In this document: positions 59,701 to 64,000 of the stretch, piece after piece
How positions within the stretch are numbered: position 1 is the stretch's first letter
Layout of the letters: each line of letters begins with the position of its first letter
From: Aptenodytes patagonicus
Lineage: Eukaryota > Chordata > Aves > Sphenisciformes > Spheniscidae
DNA: 64,000 bases
Reading direction: 5' to 3'
NCBI RefSeq assembly: GCF_965638725.1
Contig: NC_134958.1
Span: 18,169,464-18,233,463, forward strand
The notes under the pieces: generated by a model
Database searches by the model: none
Told to the model about the DNA's origin: nothing
The model's input: the letters and a program-made list of their open reading frames with translations, nothing else
Translations under genes and position numbers: made by a program

Positions 59701-62270
59701 TCAGCCAGTATTCAAGAAAGCATGTAGGCAGACAGGCAAATGTGTTGATCGTAATTCTGTTTAGTGTGCTCCAAATCTACTATTGGTCTTCTATGCACAT
59801 ACAGAGCCATATTTAAATCTTATTAAAATGGCTGTATGTCTAAAATAACTCTGCCAAAGTCAGTGTAGTTACTTCACGTTTAATGGCAGAGAGGTTATCA
59901 TTTCAGTTCATGCTATGCAAGAGCACGGAACACATCCAAGCCTTATAAAGTCATCATTGTATAGAGAACTTAATGGAAAATTACTGGCAAATGTTAAAAA
60001 AGAAACTTTGCTTAGAAAATGTTCAGCCCATGCACTGCATGAGAAGAAACAGCTAAGTGAAGTGTTTTGATACATTATAGTGAAAAATTTGTTACACTGA
60101 ATTAATTTCACATCTTTTTCATGTGTGTGTTTATAAATATTTTTACACAAAGGAAGTAAATAAAAACAAAGGTAAAACATTTTTGTTTGAAATCTACAGC
60201 TATCTGATAAATTTGTAATGTAAATGCTAAAAAAAGTAACTGGTCAAACAGAGCATGATTTAACACACATTTTATAAAGACAATGTAACAAGAGGTATGC
60301 AACACACTGTATTTCATTCCACAATGCATACTGCTTGTTTAGCAAAGTGCTGAAAAGCTGCATCCCTTTATGTTTGTTAATGAATCAGTTTCTGGTGAGT
60401 GTGCAGGCAAACAATAAAAAGGCATTGGCAAATTGGAGGCTATTTTAACCACACATACAAAATGGCTATGTAGTTGCATAGAACAGTAACACAGAAGTAA
60501 ACATGGAAGTGAAACAATTTCAAATGTCATTCTGTTTTTACAAAATGTCAAGTTCCCTAAAGTTGAATAAAAGAGAAGCCCAAATGAAAAGCAAAATGTC
60601 AACACCGTTCTGACAACAGTGAAAGCAGTAAACCTGCTAATAAGACCAAGCTAGCAAAAATCCATAGTAAATGATGACTGAACTTTCAGAAATGTCTATG
60701 CAGTTACCATGATCATTCAGTATGGTAACAGTACTTCAAGGTGTTAAGTATGGATGGAGTATGAAAATATAATACAAACAATAAAAAGCTGATGCCATCA
60801 ATGCATTTGTAGAGTCTTCCATCAATCTCTGCATTTCAAAATGCTGTAAGCAGCATTATCAAGGGGGATACTGAGACCTACATACTGTGGAGCTGATGGT
60901 GGGGAAAAAAAGAAATTCTGTCTTTTCAAAATAGTACATGAATAAGTCCTGATGGTTAATGAGTTAAGCATAAACTTTTGACCAGTATTCTGTGAACAAG
61001 TAACATGCCTTTAACTCATTTTCTTTCTTGTCTGTTCAATGGTATGCATCCCCTGCAAAGAGAGGTGCTGAATATTTGGGAAAACAAAATTCCTACAAGG
61101 TAACAGAAAAGAATGAGGCAAATAACATCATACTATTACGAAGAAAACTATCCAAACCTAGTACTTAGAATGCCACTGTAGACACAAGTGTGCTGGGAAA
61201 CTGTAACTATGAATGTGGATTTCCAGTCTGAGTCACTGACAGATAGAAAACACGTTCGCTGTAGAGACTTTTTTCCCTTTGACATTTGTTTTTGAAATTT
61301 ACTCAAGAAAATGTATGGAATTTCTGTTCTCATCTGGAAAATTTATTTTTTGTTTAGACTGACTCCTCGAAACTGTTCCTTGTTCCTCATGTATCGTCAT
61401 AATGAAATTGCAAAATGAAAGATGAATTTGTCACAGTAGATTTGCTTCAAACACAGATTGGCTACATTTTGATCTCACCCGATCAGAACACCTTTCCTGT
61501 TTTCTTTTGTTTTCCCTTGCAGGCATTTAAAAAAAAGCCAGACTCTTACTCTACGTGAACCTCTATTGTAATCCTCATTTACACAAACACTAATGCAGAT
61601 GTTGGATTCATATTATTAAAATCTCTGTATACTTCATATACTTAAAATCTCCCTAAACATTTTGAAACAATGATCGCTGTTTTTCAACAGTTTAAGGCTG
61701 TCAGCATGCTTTGAGGTGGGGACAGATATGATCCTGAAAGCAAGGTTATGTCACTAAAGTTCAAGGACAAGTCAAGAATGTCTACACATGGCTTTCTGGG
61801 TCAGGTTTCTCCAAACACAACTGTATTTTGCCACTCAGACCTACTTTAGTGGATGAAAACTGCTATGTTGTGCCTTTCTGAAAGAGGAGCTAAGAAGCAT
61901 GCATGAAATCAGAAGTGAAAGAGGGGACTACATAATTTTTCCTTGCCTTCAACAATTTTGTTTTGATCTGAAAAACACAATGGCCATGAAGAAACCAGCT
62001 GCATAAGTAAGGATAAAAACTAAGGCTGGTTAAAAATTTGTTCAGTTTAAGAAGTCTTCTGATAAAAAAAAGAAAAAACATTTTCTAAATTATTACATGA
62101 TAATATCGTCCTTCTTTCAAGAGCCTTTATAAAAAGCTTGTCAGTAAATGAGCTTATGAGGGAGGTCGAAATGGAACATAGAAAGATCTATACTGTTGGC
62201 ATCTGTGGACAGTGCCTACTTTTTATCTGCCACTGAGAGAAGATCTCCCTTTCACCTGACCCAGCAAGCA

Positions 62271-62276
62271 TTTATT
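62271..62276 (-). terminator. Candidate TRPM1 polyadenylation signal
   Basis: AATAAA on the minus strand, about 150 bases after the TRPM1 stop; a G-rich stretch (GGGTCAGGTGAAAGGG on the minus strand) follows within 15-30 bases, as expected of a downstream element. Confidence 0.5.
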
Positions 62277-62427
62277 TAAGAACAGAACATGTATCTATTA
62301 AGTTTAAAATGAAAAGAAACAAATATATGCAAAATTCTTCTTTAGAAATTAATTTAAAAATCCATAATTTGTTCAATTAGTCATGCTGCTTTCTTGACTG
62401 TTGATAAAACAGGGGCCATAAGCCACT
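62271..62427 (-). other. TRPM1: TRPM1 3' UTR, proximal part (probable)
   Basis: Runs from the TRPM1 stop codon to a canonical AATAAA (complement of 62271-62276). A second candidate hexamer lies at 61342-61347, so a longer 3' UTR of about 1.1 kb is possible. Confidence 0.5.
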
Positions 62428-63706
62428 TCAACATTCGGTTTCTGTGGATGCATTTTCTTGCCTAGCTTTCTGTTCTTCTGTTGCACTGCCAAATGCTACC
62501 ACCAAATTAGTTACACTGCTGGCATGTCCTGGTCTATTTAATTTGTCCTTTACAGACTTGGCTTTCCAAGAATGGCTGTGCAAACTCTTTGACCGTAGTG
62601 ATGGGAACCCAGAAGTCCTTTCTGGCTTTACTGATAGTAAATTCTCTTTCTCAGCCTTGACAGTGGCAGGCATAGAGGTGTAAGAGGCTCTCACACCTGC
62701 TTCACCAACATCACTGTCATCATCTGTGTCCATCTGTAACTGTTTCTGCTCTGCTTGCCTTTCTGCTTCAGAGATAAAACCAGGGTATTCTGGGGGACGT
62801 TCTTGAGAAAGTTGCTGCTCAACTTCGTATTTCCACTCTGTGGCCCATTGTTCAATTGTAGAAGGGCACACCTGATCGATGACGGTACTATACTCTGTGG
62901 TCCAGTTGTTAACTCCTCCAACCAGCTTCCCACCCTGTGCAAATATAAAGCTCCTTGACTTCATCATAGTGGTTTGACAAGCACTGAATGTTTCAGCAGG
63001 AAAATAGCGCATTGCTTTACATTTGTCCAAGGGATAAGAGACGGTTGCTTCTAACTTGGTACGTTCTACTTTTAACTGAGTGTTCTGAAAATCTGATCTT
63101 GGTACTGACTGTCTGTTTGTAACAGCATCCATCTGGTTTATACTTTGAGGAACCATTCCATCGCTCTTGAAAATCCCCTGCTTTTCATCCCCAAAACCAC
63201 CTGGACGAGAATGGGGTCTGGAAACATTCTGTGCAATTTCTAATGTAGATTTACCATAATCTGCTGTGGTGACTGCATTAGCACTAGAGGTATAATTGAG
63301 ACTGGAGTGGTGTTCTGGAACCAGCATCCTTGGGTCTGCTCCATCTTCTTTGGTACTAACAGAATGGGCTTTTTTACGCAATCCCATGGCTGGTGACATA
63401 GGAGTGGTACTGTCATCATATGTTAACTCATCGCCACCGACATGGTATCTGTACATGCTGTAGCCATCAGAGCTGTTAACACTGCTTTGCCTTAGGAGAT
63501 ATGCAGCATCACACTCGGACGAAGCCCTTGAACGTGTATATGTCAGCTCAGATTTGTCAATACCTGCCAGCTTCTCAAGAGCATTCACCATCCGACCAGA
63601 TAGTTCTTCCAATTGAGAGAGTCGAAGGTCGACTGTTTGAAGAGAAGCTTTCATAAAATGTTCTCTTTCATTCACTTCTTCTAGCCTCATAGACATATTT
63701 TCAACT
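62428..63706 (-). CDS. TRPM1: TRPM1 last coding exon: C-terminal coiled coil and cytoplasmic tail
   Basis: TRPM1 is a nonselective cation channel of the melastatin family. It carries the mGluR6-controlled light response at retinal ON-bipolar dendrites and is also expressed in melanocytes. The exon starts after the acceptor CCCAACAG|A, which completes an Arg codon, and adds 425 residues to the stop TGA. Residues 1-50 (VENMSMRLEEVNEREHFMK, then LQTVDLRLSQLEELSGRMVN) have heptad spacing and form the C-terminal tetramerising coiled coil of TRPM channels. SRASSECDAAYLLRQSS follows. The rest is a polar, probably disordered tail with conserved islands ENLLSVKPERTSGFPSLRSK and a C-terminus ASTETEC, both as in mammals. 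The pore and N-terminal domains lie beyond the right edge. The ORF extends upstream into the intron, but those residues (MPITGYC...) are not coding. Confidence 0.97.
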
Positions 63707-64000
63707 CTGTTGGGTATAAAAGAGGAAGCATAGAACAGAAGCTGTGGAATGGTGCAATAACCCGTTATAGGCACCCAGCTACCGATTTCTTCGTAAGGCA
63801 GAATTTTGTGCTATGTATCATGCATCATTCTTTTTTTCTATTACATCAAAAGCATGGGCATTTTCTTGTTATCTATGCTTTCCATACACCATATTAGAGG
63901 GCTATTTGAACTTTGCCCTTATTTACATGCATGGGGAGTACAAGAGTTGCAGCCCTTAGGGACAGCCTAAGGGACACACATTTCTGAGTGTGCCACCCAC
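63707..64000 (-). other. TRPM1 intron, partial
   Basis: Sequence upstream of the acceptor of the last TRPM1 exon on the minus strand, with a TTTTATACCCAACAG acceptor. No further exon is visible before the window ends. Confidence 0.85.

Larger units (their letters stand above)
52900..62270. other. Intergenic region between MTMR10 and TRPM1
   Basis: About 9.4 kb without a supportable gene. It carries a 37-base tandem duplication (53512-53582), a GCAGG minisatellite (55617-55790), a CR1 3' end (56470-56578) and a possible MIR remnant (56665-56735). Frames up to 142 codons exist but none resembles a known domain. Part of the right end may be TRPM1 3' UTR. Confidence 0.75.

Noticed and set aside
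62428..64000. Expectation of miR-211 with TRPM1
   Set aside because: In mammals it lies in an upstream TRPM1 intron; only the last coding exon of TRPM1 is in this window, and no matching hairpin is seen.
1..64000. CRISPR arrays, bacterial operons, insertion sequences, tRNA or rRNA genes, endogenous retrovirus genes
   Set aside because: None seen; the sequence is intron-rich vertebrate DNA, and no regular spacer array, tRNA cloverleaf motif or retroviral gene was recognised by eye.

Overview
This window is vertebrate nuclear DNA, most likely from a bird. Its genes are split into short exons with GT-AG introns, and it carries CR1 LINE fragments, including a young avian-type 3' end near 4.9 kb. 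The gene order FAN1 > < MTMR10 < TRPM1 is the one known from human 15q13.3 and, by established synteny, chicken chromosome 10. The species cannot be fixed from sequence alone. A crocodilian or turtle is less likely but not formally excluded.

Layout. (1) 1-10290, plus strand: the last seven coding exons of FAN1, the Fanconi-associated DNA repair nuclease. They include the whole catalytic VRR-NUC core and the stop codon, followed by a short 3' UTR. (2) About 11.2-52.4 kb, minus strand: a complete MTMR10 gene, encoding an inactive myotubularin-family phosphatase. All 16 coding exons join in frame to a 770-residue protein. Its 3' end faces that of FAN1, and a long probable 3' UTR fills 11.2-15.4 kb. 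Its promoter sits in a CpG island at about 52.1-53.1 kb. (3) 52.9-62.4 kb: intergenic DNA with a GCAGG minisatellite, a CR1 3' end and other small repeats, but no recognisable gene. (4) 62428-63706, minus strand: the last coding exon of TRPM1, the cation channel of retinal ON-bipolar cells and melanocytes, followed to 64000 by intron.

The three genes share no pathway: DNA crosslink repair, phosphoinositide-related regulation and a sensory channel. They are neighbours by ancient synteny rather than by function. All three reading frames look intact, with no frameshift or premature stop.

I found no new defence, mobile or metabolic system. The observations most worth checking are a 16-bp hairpin in MTMR10 intron 2, a GC-rich stem beside Z-DNA-prone tracts in the MTMR10 3' UTR, a cryptic splice-flanked block between the convergent FAN1 and MTMR10 ends, the minisatellite at 55.6 kb, and repeat fossils (MIR-like and old CR1) that outlast most of the neutral sequence around them.
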